Source of the DNA: an uncultured Slackia sp.
Lineage (GTDB): Bacteria; Actinomycetota; Coriobacteriia; Coriobacteriales; Eggerthellaceae
DNA: 54,399 nt
Assembly (NCBI GenBank): GCA_934661005.1
Contig: CAKUIK010000010.1
Location: 1-54,399 of the forward strand
Direction of reading: 5' to 3'
The notes under the pieces are model-generated. The model was not told where the DNA came from. It worked only from the letters and a program-made list of their open reading frames with translations, and ran no database searches. A program made the translations under genes and the position numbers. Below, one piece after another: positions 33,082-41,640 of this stretch (the stretch's first letter is position 1; every line of letters starts with the position of its first letter).

Positions 33082-34656
33082 TTATTCGCTGGCGCCTGAA
33101 TTCCCTCCGTTCAAGCGTTCATCCACAGCAGGTAGGCCATCAAGCAAATTAAACAACTCCGCTTTCGAGTGAATATTTAATTTCTTGTAAATATTCTTGC
33201 TATGAGAACGCACCGTATTAGCCGACACAAAAAGCTGTTGAGCAATACTGGGGACATCGCGTCCTTTCGCCATAAGGACCATGACCTCCCGTTCCCTTTG
33301 AGTGAGGCCGAATTCCTTTGCAAGCAATTCGCATTTGAAGGCCGTTTCTTCAACGACAACCACTACAGGTTTGTCGTCTGCCGCAGAAGCAGCAACGCCC
33401 TTCATGTGACCCAGCCGCCCCTGCAGAATAAAGAACGACATAGCGAGCACATAGAAAGCCAAGATGACTATAACGGTAAGCGAGGCTCCGTCGCTTTTTA
33501 CCGCGGGATAAGTCCACAGGCTGCGCAGGCTCATGACGAGAGCGAAGGAGCCATACATCGAACCCGCTATCAGACCATATACGAGAGGTGGCCACACTCG
33601 ATGCCTACGAGCAATAGACTGAGCCGAATGCATAGTACAGATTGACACAATGAGAAATACAACGAACGCCACCGCGGCCACAACTATATTTACATAGTGG
33701 CCAAAAGCAGAAGCGAGCAATAGCAAGGTTGCTATGACGGGAAACGCCACACGGTAGATTGCAGGAATAGCAGTATGCCCCAAGCTAACAGTTCCCTTAT
33801 TTCCAAAAATACGGAGAAGGACATAGAGGGTTGCGCTAACAACAAGTGCTGAACCATGAGTCGCGAAATCAAACAGCGCTGAATTAGAGACGCTTGTGAT
33901 GGCGGCATATCGAGTAAGCGATACAACAGCCGCAAGAGCCGACACGCACACGATAGGTTCTCGAAGTTCCCCCAAGACGACCTTCACACCAGTCATCCCA
34001 AAGCTCATCCCGCCCGACAAAGAGCGTAGATTCTTGCGTCTAGTCCATAGAAGGAACGACGATGCAAAAGAGAGCCCTACGGAAACAAAAAGAAAAGCCT
34101 CTCCCGCCGCTAGCAAACGGGCAACAAAATAGAAGACGATCGAGACGGCGAGAGAGCCCATAAGTTCCTTAGCGATGAATGGCTCGCTGAAGCTCGTCAG
34201 TTGGTTTATCCATCCAAGCAGCAAAACCCCATAGCCAAAACCCGTGCATAATCCAGAAAGAATAACGAGTAGAAAACCGCCAGAACCTTGATTGGAGTAA
34301 TAGAGGACAAGAAGGCCAACGGCGCAGAGCAAGCCACTTATTGCCGGAGCCGTGCGCATAGCACCCACAGAGCGGCATTGATTGAGCGTCATTGCGAGCA
34401 GAAGGGCTACGGCAATCGCAAAGAACATAGGGAGAGACCACAACTTTATTGTTCCGCCCATGTCAAGACCGACAAGTTTACTGACAGGAATGCCGCCCCA
34501 CAGCACAATCAGTCCAAACAAAAACGCAAACGAGAGCCCAAAGCATAAATTGACACGGCGAATCGTCCGCGGAAAGCCAACAGAGACCCTCTGCCGAGCC
34601 TCTTCGCCAAAATGCTCCACAGAAGTGTGTGCCGGCATATTTGCTCCATAATTCAC
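33082..34656 (-). CDS. Twelve-span membrane protein with C-terminal LuxR helix-turn-helix
   Basis: 524 residues. After a short hydrophilic start come about twelve hydrophobic spans in an MFS-like layout (for example FLFGLIVLWGGIPVSKLVGL and VILAFYVLAMSFFILQGRLG). The last 70 residues are a LuxR-type HTH: FGLTQREREVMVLMAKGRD, then VPSIAQQLFVSANTVRSHSK. This membrane-bound regulator architecture is characteristic of Eggerthellaceae, where it sits next to exported reductases. It is divergent from the reductase at 34790 with a dyad between them, so it likely activates that gene in response to a substrate. GC is visibly lower than in flanking regions, suggesting transfer. Confidence 0.88.
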   Translation of the reverse strand: MNYGANMPAHTSVEHFGEEARQRVSVGFPRTIRRVNLCFGLSFAFLFGLIVLWGGIPVSKLVGLDMGGTIKLWSLPMFFAIAVALLLAMTLNQCRSVGAMRTAPAISGLLCAVGLLVLYYSNQGSGGFLLVILSGLCTGFGYGVLLLGWINQLTSFSEPFIAKELMGSLAVSIVFYFVARLLAAGEAFLFVSVGLSFASSFLLWTRRKNLRSLSGGMSFGMTGVKVVLGELREPIVCVSALAAVVSLTRYAAITSVSNSALFDFATHGSALVVSATLYVLLRIFGNKGTVSLGHTAIPAIYRVAFPVIATLLLLASAFGHYVNIVVAAVAFVVFLIVSICTMHSAQSIARRHRVWPPLVYGLIAGSMYGSFALVMSLRSLWTYPAVKSDGASLTVIVILAFYVLAMSFFILQGRLGHMKGVAASAADDKPVVVVVEETAFKCELLAKEFGLTQREREVMVLMAKGRDVPSIAQQLFVSANTVRSHSKNIYKKLNIHSKAELFNLLDGLPAVDERLNGGNSGASE

Positions 34657-34700
34657 TTTTCACCCAATCCATGCGAGCCTTCTAAATAGAAATCACAATA

Positions 34701-34717
34701 TCACATAAGCCGTGTGA
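34701..34717. promoter_or_regulatory. Dyad between the LuxR gene and the reductase gene
   Basis: TCACA, seven bases, TGTGA, nested within AATCAC (34691) and GTGATT (34717-34722). It is 73 nt upstream of the reductase ATG and 45 nt upstream of the LuxR gene, a good position for an activator site. Confidence 0.5.
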
Positions 34718-34789
34718 GTGATTTATCAGCAGTTTTAAGCAACCATCGTAAAGGCCAAGTGCCAAAGAGGGGTCAAAAAGGAGGATCTC

Positions 34790-37033
34790 ATGACTTACCA
34801 CACTTCAATCGATCGCAGAAGGTTCTTGCAGGGCGCCGCATTCTCGGGAGCAGGATTAGCCGTCCTCGGATTTACAGGATGCGCTCAACCTACTTCCAAA
34901 GATGCGGCAAGCGCAGGCAAAACTGGCGACAAAGCATCTGGAAATCCCTCAAATGAGCTAATCCCCCAAGCGACACTTAATCCCCAAGAGGATTTTAAGC
35001 AAGCAACTACAAATTTCGAAACACTGCTTTCCCCTTGGATGATGGGAAGCCTCGAATTGAAAAATCGCATCGTAAAGGCGTCAGCTGGATCAGCGTGCTA
35101 TCTGGCTGGACTTACTGATGAGCTGTTCGAGTATTACGCGAACATAGCACGCGGAGGCACGTCCTTCATCTGGTTAGAAAACGTAAGCGACCTCATTCCT
35201 CCCTTCGAAACTGCAGAAAAGGAGCAAGCAGCGCGCACCTTCCTAGAACGCCTTATTTCAGAATGTGAGGCGAACGATTGTCACGTCGGCGGTCGCTTCT
35301 CAACGGGCATGATGCTTCCCGCGATTGAGGAAATCACCGTTGAGGAGCTCCATGAAATGGAAGATGAGGCGGCGGAGCGTGCCCTTTGGTTCAAAAGCGT
35401 TGGAGCCAAAGCTTTTGAAATCCACTCCTCTGGCAACGGCGTTGGAGCAAAGCTAATGCGACGCGCCACAAACACACGTACTGATGAATACGGAAGCGGC
35501 TCCATAGAAAACCGAGCACGCTTCACGGTGGAATGTATTCAGAAAGTTAAAGAGGCCTGCGGAGACGACTTCCCAATCGAAGTGTTGATGCACGGTATCG
35601 AAGAAAAAGACAACATCCCCAATAACCCCACACTAGCCACCCTCGACAAAAACGTCACCACAACTTTCAATCTTGCTAATAGCCTGGATGAAAGCCTCGC
35701 TTTCGCAAAATTATTCGAGAATGCCGGCGCCGACGCTCTCCAGCTCCGCATGGGCATGCTCGACGCTCATGCTGCACAATGCGCCCCCGAACTGTACTTC
35801 ATTCTGAACGGACTTGAGGGCGCTACGGGATTTTCAACGCAGTTTAATTTCAAGCGACATTGGGAAGGCATGATTAATGCGAAATCGAGCGGCGCAGGAA
35901 TGCTGCTCGACATAGCTGCAAAGTATAAGGAGGTTGTCGACATCCCCGTCGGTATCGTCGGCTATGCCGACCCCGCCATAGCTCCCGATATGTTCGAACA
36001 GGCGCTCGTGGATGGCAAGGTCGATTTCTATCTGCTCAACCGTCCTCTAACTGTCGACATGGAGTACGTTAATAAGCTGGCCGAAGGTCGCCGTGACGAA
36101 ATCGCTCCGTGTACGCGATGCGTACACTGCCATATCGGCAGCAACGAAGCCAATGCGAAAGAGGGATATTGCCGCGTTAACGCTCTAACGCACCGCGTTA
36201 TGCGCGAAGGAGGACCCTCGACCTACGAATTAATACCAGCCGAAACCGCCAAAAACGTTGTCGTAGTGGGCGGCGGACCCGCAGGTATGGAAGCAGCGCG
36301 CATCGCTGCTTTGCGAGGACATCATGTTACGCTGTACGAAAAGAACAGCTCGCTTGGCGGCTTGCTTTCCTTTGCCGAAATGGTCAAAGGCCCGCACGAG
36401 AATCTTTCCGAACTCACCGCATATCTCGAGCGCCAATTGGAACTCGCCAACGTGACAGTAAAGTTAAACACCGAAGCCGATGCTGACATTCTCAATCAGT
36501 CGGGCGCAGATGCTGTCGTTTTGGCGACAGGCGGCACACGCCGAAAACTCAACGCCGCAAACGACGGAAGCGTGTCCATTATCGACTTTGACGCATTCAT
36601 GAATGGGGAAGAGGGCGAACGAGTAGTGATTTGGGGCGGTAATGCTCAGGCATGGGATGCGGCACTGTGGTTGACAGTGCACGGGAGAAGCGTACAGCTA
36701 GTCACCGACGCGCCCAACGAGAAACTCGATTGCCAGCAATCGCAGCATGCTCAGCGATGGATGACCACAGCTTTGTATGCACTGGGCGTACGAGCTTGGC
36801 CGAGCGCATCTATTAGCGAGATGAAGGATGGCAATGTTGTCATCAAGACGGCTGACGGCATTAGCCGCAAGCTTTCTTGCGACACGCTAATTGTGGGTGC
36901 GGAAATGGATGCGAATAAAAGTCTTCTCGACAACGTGGCCGTTGACGAGAAATATTCGATCGGTGATTGCGAAAACCCATTTAACATAGCCCTGGCCATT
37001 CGGAGCGGCAACGATGTTGGTCGCACGCTCTAA
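34790..37033 (+). CDS. Tat-exported old-yellow-enzyme-type reductase (FMN, 4Fe-4S, FAD)
   Basis: 747 residues. The Tat motif DRRRFLQG (8-15) leads to a lipobox-like TGC near 28-30. A TIM-barrel OYE domain spans about 70-440 (LLSPWMMGSLELKNRIVKAS, then RRATNTRTDEYGGS-type sequence). The 4Fe-4S cysteines are in CTRCVHCHIG near 443-452 plus a later YC. An FAD/NAD Rossmann domain starts near 483 (VVVVGGGPAGMEAARIA), with a second nucleotide site near 610. This matches 2,4-dienoyl-CoA reductase/BaiCD-type enzymes, but export is unusual for that family and implies a non-CoA, external electron acceptor. GGAGG precedes the ATG. Confidence 0.9.
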   Translation: MTYHTSIDRRRFLQGAAFSGAGLAVLGFTGCAQPTSKDAASAGKTGDKASGNPSNELIPQATLNPQEDFKQATTNFETLLSPWMMGSLELKNRIVKASAGSACYLAGLTDELFEYYANIARGGTSFIWLENVSDLIPPFETAEKEQAARTFLERLISECEANDCHVGGRFSTGMMLPAIEEITVEELHEMEDEAAERALWFKSVGAKAFEIHSSGNGVGAKLMRRATNTRTDEYGSGSIENRARFTVECIQKVKEACGDDFPIEVLMHGIEEKDNIPNNPTLATLDKNVTTTFNLANSLDESLAFAKLFENAGADALQLRMGMLDAHAAQCAPELYFILNGLEGATGFSTQFNFKRHWEGMINAKSSGAGMLLDIAAKYKEVVDIPVGIVGYADPAIAPDMFEQALVDGKVDFYLLNRPLTVDMEYVNKLAEGRRDEIAPCTRCVHCHIGSNEANAKEGYCRVNALTHRVMREGGPSTYELIPAETAKNVVVVGGGPAGMEAARIAALRGHHVTLYEKNSSLGGLLSFAEMVKGPHENLSELTAYLERQLELANVTVKLNTEADADILNQSGADAVVLATGGTRRKLNAANDGSVSIIDFDAFMNGEEGERVVIWGGNAQAWDAALWLTVHGRSVQLVTDAPNEKLDCQQSQHAQRWMTTALYALGVRAWPSASISEMKDGNVVIKTADGISRKLSCDTLIVGAEMDANKSLLDNVAVDEKYSIGDCENPFNIALAIRSGNDVGRTL

Positions 37034-37122
37034 CAAAGAAGCAGGGCGATCCCACGTATCACGGCCACCATCAGCCCAGGCTCGTTTATTATCTAGGTAA
37101 GCGCCCTACTTCGAACTAAACT

Positions 37123-37154
37123 CCCTCCGTTTCTTAGGCATAAGAAACGGAGGG
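37123..37154 (+). terminator. Rho-independent terminator of the reductase gene
   Basis: CCCTCCGTTTCTTA and its perfect reverse complement around the loop GGCA, followed by CTTCTTT. It ends 121 nt after the stop codon. Confidence 0.88.
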
Positions 37155-37711
37155 CTTCTTTGATGTATGGACGGATTATGCACGATATCGAGCCAGTGCC
37201 ACACTGCAAAGCTTTGCGAGACGGGGTACGGACACGATGCGGTCTCGAATCTACTCGGCACCCTCAAAGGAACCATGCGAAAAAGCTGGACCCACAGACC
37301 CGTAAGCATGGGAACTCTGCCAGCTTTGGGAACGAGGAAAACGCGGCACTCGTTCAAGGCGAGCTCTGTGGAGTGCACGGGCGCTAGCGAACATAACTAC
37401 GACCAGACTCGGAGCCTGACCAACCAGTCCTTTGAGCAAGCACCGAAGATCAATCAGGGGACTGAGTTCGAAGCGATCCGATTCTAGTTCAAAGCATGCC
37501 ACGACCACCTTCGTCGGAGTGAAGTACGAGCCGCACGATGCATTCGCGCCCGCGAAACCCGCGGGTGCTCTCGCGGCAAAGGATTCCGCCACCGGTTCGG
37601 GCGACGTCCCCTGAGGCATGGCTCTCGCCGACATGGTTGCGGCGGGCAACCGCGGCAAAAGTTGTCCGCCGCAAGACCCGCAAGTAGCATTTCGCATCGC
37701 AGCATTGCATC
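37155..37711. other. Unexplained 560-nt region between two terminators
   Basis: No recognisable gene. Open frames on both strands (up to 148 codons on the minus strand, 37251-37697) have no ribosome binding site and match nothing I know. Composition changes midway: the right half is GC-rich and Ala/Gly-coding, the left half is more mixed. It could be a decayed gene or an RNA. Confidence 0.4.
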
Positions 37712-37745
37712 AAAAGAGTCGGAGCGTTCGGTCTCCGACTCTTTT
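37712..37745. terminator. Two-way terminator
   Basis: AAAAGAGTCGGAG (37712-37724) pairs with CTCCGACTCTTTT (37733-37745) around an 8-nt loop, with U-runs on both strands. On the minus strand it would stop transcripts from the DUF3800 gene. Confidence 0.8.
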
Positions 37746-37775
37746 TGCGCTCAAATATGCTTCTCAAACAGCCCC

Positions 37776-37846
37776 GCGAAACCTAGGGCGTTTTCATAGA
37801 ACGCGATCAGGAAGCGGTCGTCGGGCATCACGCCCGCCAGGGCACG
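37776..37846 (-). pseudogene. Fic-family gene fragment
   Basis: About 70 bp nearly identical to 31668-31737 of the Fic gene (five differences by eye), encoding AGVMPDDRFLIAFYENALGF. Nothing else of the gene is present on either side. It is a relic of a second Fic locus disrupted at both ends. Confidence 0.75.
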
Positions 37847-37862
37847 ATTCCAAACATGCCAT

Positions 37863-38540
37863 TCAGTTGAACAGTTTCCGGTCAAGCTGTTTTTTGAACG
37901 ACTGCATAAAGCTTCGACGATTTCCAAAGAAACGCTCGTGAGTCTTCGTCTGCCTGCCGGCGTCGTAATCATCCGAGACGCGAACAACGGTGCAAATATA
38001 ATCTGCCACTTGGAGAAGCCTGCGTGCGCTAGGATCGGCGTCTCGATAGTCAGCAACATTTTTAGCGAGAGCAAAGTCGAGGGCATCGCGCAACGCTATA
38101 CTAACTGCCCCTTGTCCATTATCGTAGTAAACGGCAATTACATCGAACAACTGAAAATAAGGCAAGCGATCAAAAACGAACAGGGCAAGATCGCGTCTAA
38201 TCCGCGCCTCAAGTTCCTCTCTATTGCGAGCATCAGAAACGCCATACCGCAAAACAAAGAAAGAAAATGGTAGCTCACGAACGAACCGAGCGAATTGAGC
38301 AAGCAATCGTTTCCTATCCCCAGGCGACACCGCCACATAATCTTGGTTGCCATGCAGCAAATCTTTTCCGTGGAAAGGTATATTGGGAAGCCCCGCAATA
38401 GAAAGCCGACATTCATAGCGGTCGATTGGATCGGCAATATTGGCGGAATGATCATGGAGAACGACCGCAACAATATAGCGCCCCTCCGAGAAATCCTGGC
38501 TACCTGATTCGTCGATATGGAGGTTCAAACGGTTTACCAC
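37863..38540 (-). CDS. DUF3800-family protein
   Basis: 225 residues from GTG at 38540 with GGGGAG upstream on the minus strand. The DUF3800 signature is the N-terminal LNLHIDESGSQDF, an Asp-Glu-Ser-Gly motif, followed by a beta strand (RYIVAVVLHD). Later Asp residues (DVIAVYYDNG, LQVADYICTVV) fit the RNase H-like fold proposed for the family. Such proteins are common in mobile and defence-associated regions, but biochemical function is not established. It lies between a Fic fragment and the serpin gene. GC is low relative to flanks. Confidence 0.82.
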   Translation of the reverse strand: MVNRLNLHIDESGSQDFSEGRYIVAVVLHDHSANIADPIDRYECRLSIAGLPNIPFHGKDLLHGNQDYVAVSPGDRKRLLAQFARFVRELPFSFFVLRYGVSDARNREELEARIRRDLALFVFDRLPYFQLFDVIAVYYDNGQGAVSIALRDALDFALAKNVADYRDADPSARRLLQVADYICTVVRVSDDYDAGRQTKTHERFFGNRRSFMQSFKKQLDRKLFN

Positions 38541-38570
38541 GTAACGCTCCCCAAGCGAATCAATAGAAAA

Positions 38571-38590
38571 GGCGAGGTACGTACCTCGCC
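38571..38590 (-). terminator. Terminator of the serpin gene
   Basis: GGCGAGGTACGTACCTCGCC is a perfect 20-bp palindrome; on the minus strand it is followed by TTTT. It lies 179 nt after the serpin stop and 30 nt before the DUF3800 start, so it separates the two minus-strand genes. Confidence 0.7.
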
Positions 38591-38768
38591 AATCTGATGC
38601 CTGCAAGGCTCACGCCTATTCGGCAAGCTAAGTATCGCATTTTGCAGTCCAGGAATTCAACCGTCTTATGAAAAAACTTGAAATGCTTCGGCCCAAAAGG
38701 AATGCCGATAGCACAACCATCGATGTCGCAACACCTGGTCAAAACTCGACTCGCGACCACTCTATTCA

Positions 38769-39938
38769 TTAGGCGCCCGTATACGCCCCAACAAACAACG
38801 GCGCGCCGGAATGCGAGAAAACGGCGAACGCGAACGGGCGATCGAAAACAACCCTCACGGGTTCCGGCATAGGCTCGGGCGCGCAACCCGCCGGCACAAC
38901 AAAGATGGTATATGCCGCGCCTTCCACTCCGTTTGGGTCGAGCTTGAGCATGGTGTTCTGAACGACCTTGCTCACCATAGCATCCGCTTCGGTTATGTTC
39001 CCGAAATCGGCTCTTGGAGAAAATGCGTTCTCGATCCCCAGAGAACGAAGCATGCCCCCAAGGTCGCGATCGTCGGAGCGCAGCTCGAACTGCGGCACGA
39101 AGAGCTCAATGCCGCCCTTGGGATGGGTGGTTCCCACGCGCATGTGACAACGCGAAATAGCATCCCAAGCCACCCCACTCTGTACGAAATCGTCGAGCGT
39201 CGCACCGTCGTTGGACATAGCGAACACAGCGACAGCACCAGATTGCATGGGCCAAGAAACTGCAATCGCCTCGCGCGTGCTAAGCAAGTGCCCACACGAA
39301 CCAAATCCGCCCATCATTGCGACGTCGGGCTGGGGCTCGGGCGCACGGAAAACCACTTCGACATCTTCATCGTCCAAGGGGTCGACCCAGCTGTCTTTGA
39401 AATAGAGCGCACTTATGATGGCAAAAACGGTATCGGCATCCATCTCGGGCGCAGAGGTGAACTTACCGCCCGTGTTCTTGCCCAACCATGATGACATGAG
39501 GGTTTTGGCTTCGGACGATTCAAAATCGACCTCTGCCGTCTTGCCGTGTAAATCCGCTATTGTGGGGCCAAAGCTTCGCCGCAGGGAAGAGGTGAACTTG
39601 TTCGCCCATAGCGATGTCGCAATGGAAAGGCGGTAATCGCTCGCGCTTTGTTCGGAGTCTTTCGCGAACAGAAGGGAACAGGCATCACGACGTGCCCCCG
39701 CACCGCCAAGGACCGATTCGAGCTCTTTAAACGTTTCGCCCTTAGCACCCCTGGCCAGCGTTTCAATCGCGGCATAAAGACATGCGGGCGACACAACAAA
39801 GCTCCCCATGTCGGTGCAGCCATCCTTGAGCACGCGCGCCGCAATGGACATAAGCCCCGGCTCACGCGAATCACTCATGACATGATCGACGTTGATACCC
39901 GGCGCCTGCCTGTTTTCCTGGCCCATATCGCCTTTCAT
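38769..39938 (-). CDS. Serpin-family protease inhibitor
   Basis: 389 residues from ATG at 39938, with AAAGGAG upstream. Serpin hallmarks: FVVSPACLYAAIETLARGAKG near 45, an ISALYFKDSWVDP stretch near 183, the hinge region before the reactive loop at about 328-345 (LDPNGVEGAAYTIFVVPAG), and the C-terminal FDRPFAFAVFSHSGAPLFVG. The hinge has small residues, so inhibition by loop insertion is plausible; the P1 residue is uncertain. There is no signal peptide or lipobox, so it acts in the cytosol or is released by another path. Bacterial serpins are scattered and often acquired by transfer. Confidence 0.9.
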   Translation of the reverse strand: MKGDMGQENRQAPGINVDHVMSDSREPGLMSIAARVLKDGCTDMGSFVVSPACLYAAIETLARGAKGETFKELESVLGGAGARRDACSLLFAKDSEQSASDYRLSIATSLWANKFTSSLRRSFGPTIADLHGKTAEVDFESSEAKTLMSSWLGKNTGGKFTSAPEMDADTVFAIISALYFKDSWVDPLDDEDVEVVFRAPEPQPDVAMMGGFGSCGHLLSTREAIAVSWPMQSGAVAVFAMSNDGATLDDFVQSGVAWDAISRCHMRVGTTHPKGGIELFVPQFELRSDDRDLGGMLRSLGIENAFSPRADFGNITEADAMVSKVVQNTMLKLDPNGVEGAAYTIFVVPAGCAPEPMPEPVRVVFDRPFAFAVFSHSGAPLFVGAYTGA

Positions 39939-40204
39939 TAGAAACTCCTTTCGATGCGCCAACACGGCAGCCGAGCTTGCGCCGTAGCTGTCGTTGCCAA
40001 TGCTGAACACTCGAACCACGGCTACTATGACATGCCGTAATGTCGAAAACGCTCATATCGTCCGCTGAATACGCGAACCCAGCAAACTTCGATATGCCAT
40101 TGTATGCAGAACTCCAGGCAACGCGTGTCCCTTGGAATGGACAGATTGCATCGTGCAGATCGGCGGCAAGCACATGCTAACCGACCTTGACCAGACAACG
40201 CTTT
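39939..40204. other. Intergenic, nothing firm
   Basis: Gap between the minus-strand ATPase and serpin genes. It must include the serpin promoter. GACATTACGGCATGTC at about 40029-40044 is a partial dyad, not otherwise explained. Confidence 0.3.
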
Positions 40205-41323
40205 CTACAGATCTCTTTCTTCCGCAATGCGCTCCTGAAAGTATTCCCTGAATCCAGGCAGGCAAAACTCCAGCAAGCCTTTTGAACGTTCCTGAATAAT
40301 CCCTTGCTGCATCAAGCGCTTTTTATATCTTGAAACATGCCCACTCGGCTTATTGAGCCTTCCCGTCAAATCCGCTTGCCTCGTTATCGCAGAATCTTCC
40401 GTCATGGCAAAAAGAAAAGATTTGTCGGCTTCGCTCAGCTCAAACCAAACCGCTTCGTATACCCTTTGGTCCAATTCCTTACGAGCCACGTTCGCCGCGG
40501 CGTTAACAATCGAGACATCAACGGAATCCGAATCGCCAGCCATGCGCCACACGCGATAACCCACAAGCTGAAGCATGAAGGGGAAGCCCTTGACGGCGTC
40601 GACGGCAGCTTCGAGCGCATCGGGCTCAAAGACTTTGCCGCCGTCTCGCATCGTTCTCATCAAGGCCTCTTCAACTTCATAGTCGTTCAGCGCCTGAAGC
40701 TCATACCGTGCAGCCCTTCGCAAAAACGAAGTCGATTTACCCGAAAGCAACGACGTGACCGCATATGGAAGACCCGCCATAATAAGAGCGACCTTTTTCC
40801 CTTCGTCGAGAAAATGCTGAAAAGCCGCGACAAGTGTCGCCATCTCATCGATGCTCGGATTGACCTCATCGATAGTCACCAGCAAACCGGTATCGCATTC
40901 GGCCAAAGCATCCAGAATATCGTCCATTCTTGAACGCCAATTCGATAGCTCACGAGGCGTATCCTCTAATTCGAATGAAACGAGATCGGCAATCCCCGCG
41001 CCTTTGATTTTGCGGGCAGGCTCAATATCGACCAGATGTCGCGTTGCTCGCTGCGTTCTAATAAGGATGTCTTCGAGCATTCCCGCAACGCACGTCACAC
41101 GGGCAGTGACCCAACCAGACGACTCGGCCGTATCAGCGAAATGAGACAGAAGGGCCGTTTTACCCATTCCACGCGGACCGACCAAAAGGCTGATGATTGC
41201 CGGATCGTTGCCCGCACCAGCAAGAGCGCCCTCGACATCGGCAATGATTTCTTCGCGTCCAGCTATATGCAGGGGAACCTTGCCAACTACCGGAGTAAAC
41301 GGATTAACGAAATCTTTTGTCAT
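40205..41323 (-). CDS. AAA ATPase with C-terminal winged helix
   Basis: 372 residues from ATG at 41323. Walker A is LLVGPRGMGKTALL near 45, Walker B is LLVTIDEVNP near 147, and sensor-1-like IMAGLP is near 185. Then comes a lid (FPFMLQLVGYRVW) and a C-terminal wHTH of about 80 residues (RQADLTGRLNKPSGHVSRYK), typical of archaeal-type/Orc-like stand-alone ATPases. It may bind DNA or act as a STAND-type switch. The 19-bp iterons upstream suggest autoregulation. A companion effector is not adjacent. Confidence 0.82.
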   Translation of the reverse strand: MTKDFVNPFTPVVGKVPLHIAGREEIIADVEGALAGAGNDPAIISLLVGPRGMGKTALLSHFADTAESSGWVTARVTCVAGMLEDILIRTQRATRHLVDIEPARKIKGAGIADLVSFELEDTPRELSNWRSRMDDILDALAECDTGLLVTIDEVNPSIDEMATLVAAFQHFLDEGKKVALIMAGLPYAVTSLLSGKSTSFLRRAARYELQALNDYEVEEALMRTMRDGGKVFEPDALEAAVDAVKGFPFMLQLVGYRVWRMAGDSDSVDVSIVNAAANVARKELDQRVYEAVWFELSEADKSFLFAMTEDSAITRQADLTGRLNKPSGHVSRYKKRLMQQGIIQERSKGLLEFCLPGFREYFQERIAEERDL

Positions 41324-41386
41324 GCCTGCCCCTATCAACGGCTTTCTTTCGTCACAGCATAGCATTTTTCATTTTGGTTAGCACCA

Positions 41387-41462
41387 GTTAGCTTTTTTAG
41401 CTTGCGTTAGCTTTTTTAGTGTCAGTTAGCTTTTTCAGCATTCGTTAGATTTATTAGACGGC
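41387..41462. repeat. Four 19-bp iterons upstream of the ATPase gene
   Basis: GTTAGCTTTTTTAGCTTGC (41387), GTTAGCTTTTTTAGTGTCA (41406), GTTAGCTTTTTCAGCATTC (41425) and a diverged GTTAGATTTATTAGACGGC (41444), with an exact period of 19. A partial unit GTTAGCACCA precedes at 41377. They begin 64 nt upstream of the ATPase start. Confidence 0.85.
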
Positions 41463-41538
41463 ATTCCAGGCGCCCTGCCGCTAGACCAACGTTCCAAAAC
41501 CCCAATTGTCAAATCGACAACAAGCCCTCCATAGTTTG

Positions 41539-41567
41539 TTGCCGTGTGTGTTTTCGAGCCGTATAAT
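41539..41567 (+). promoter_or_regulatory. Promoter of the TetR/activase operon
   Basis: TTGCCG at 41539-41544, a 17-nt spacer, and a perfect TATAAT at 41562-41567. Confidence 0.7.
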
Positions 41568-41571
41568 GAAC

Positions 41572-41592
41572 TATTGAACAACGTGTTGAATA
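41572..41592. promoter_or_regulatory. Operator dyad for the TetR regulator
   Basis: TATTGAACA, ACG, TGTTGAATA: a 21-bp near-perfect dyad just after the -10 box, over the expected transcription start. A partial second site (ATCAACCTGTTTAAT) follows at about 41597. Position suits autorepression by the TetR protein at 41641. Confidence 0.65.
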
Positions 41593-41640
41593 ATAATCAA
41601 CCTGTTTAATAGACCAGATGATTGAACCCAAGGGGGACAT

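Noticed and set aside
34701..34717. CRP-type binding site
   Set aside because: The half-sites are in the opposite order (TCACA first) with a 7-nt spacer instead of TGTGA-N6-TCACA. A local regulator is more likely.
37155..37711. tmRNA or RNase P RNA
   Set aside because: The region has neither the tRNA-like ends of tmRNA nor the conserved core words of RNase P RNA that I could find.
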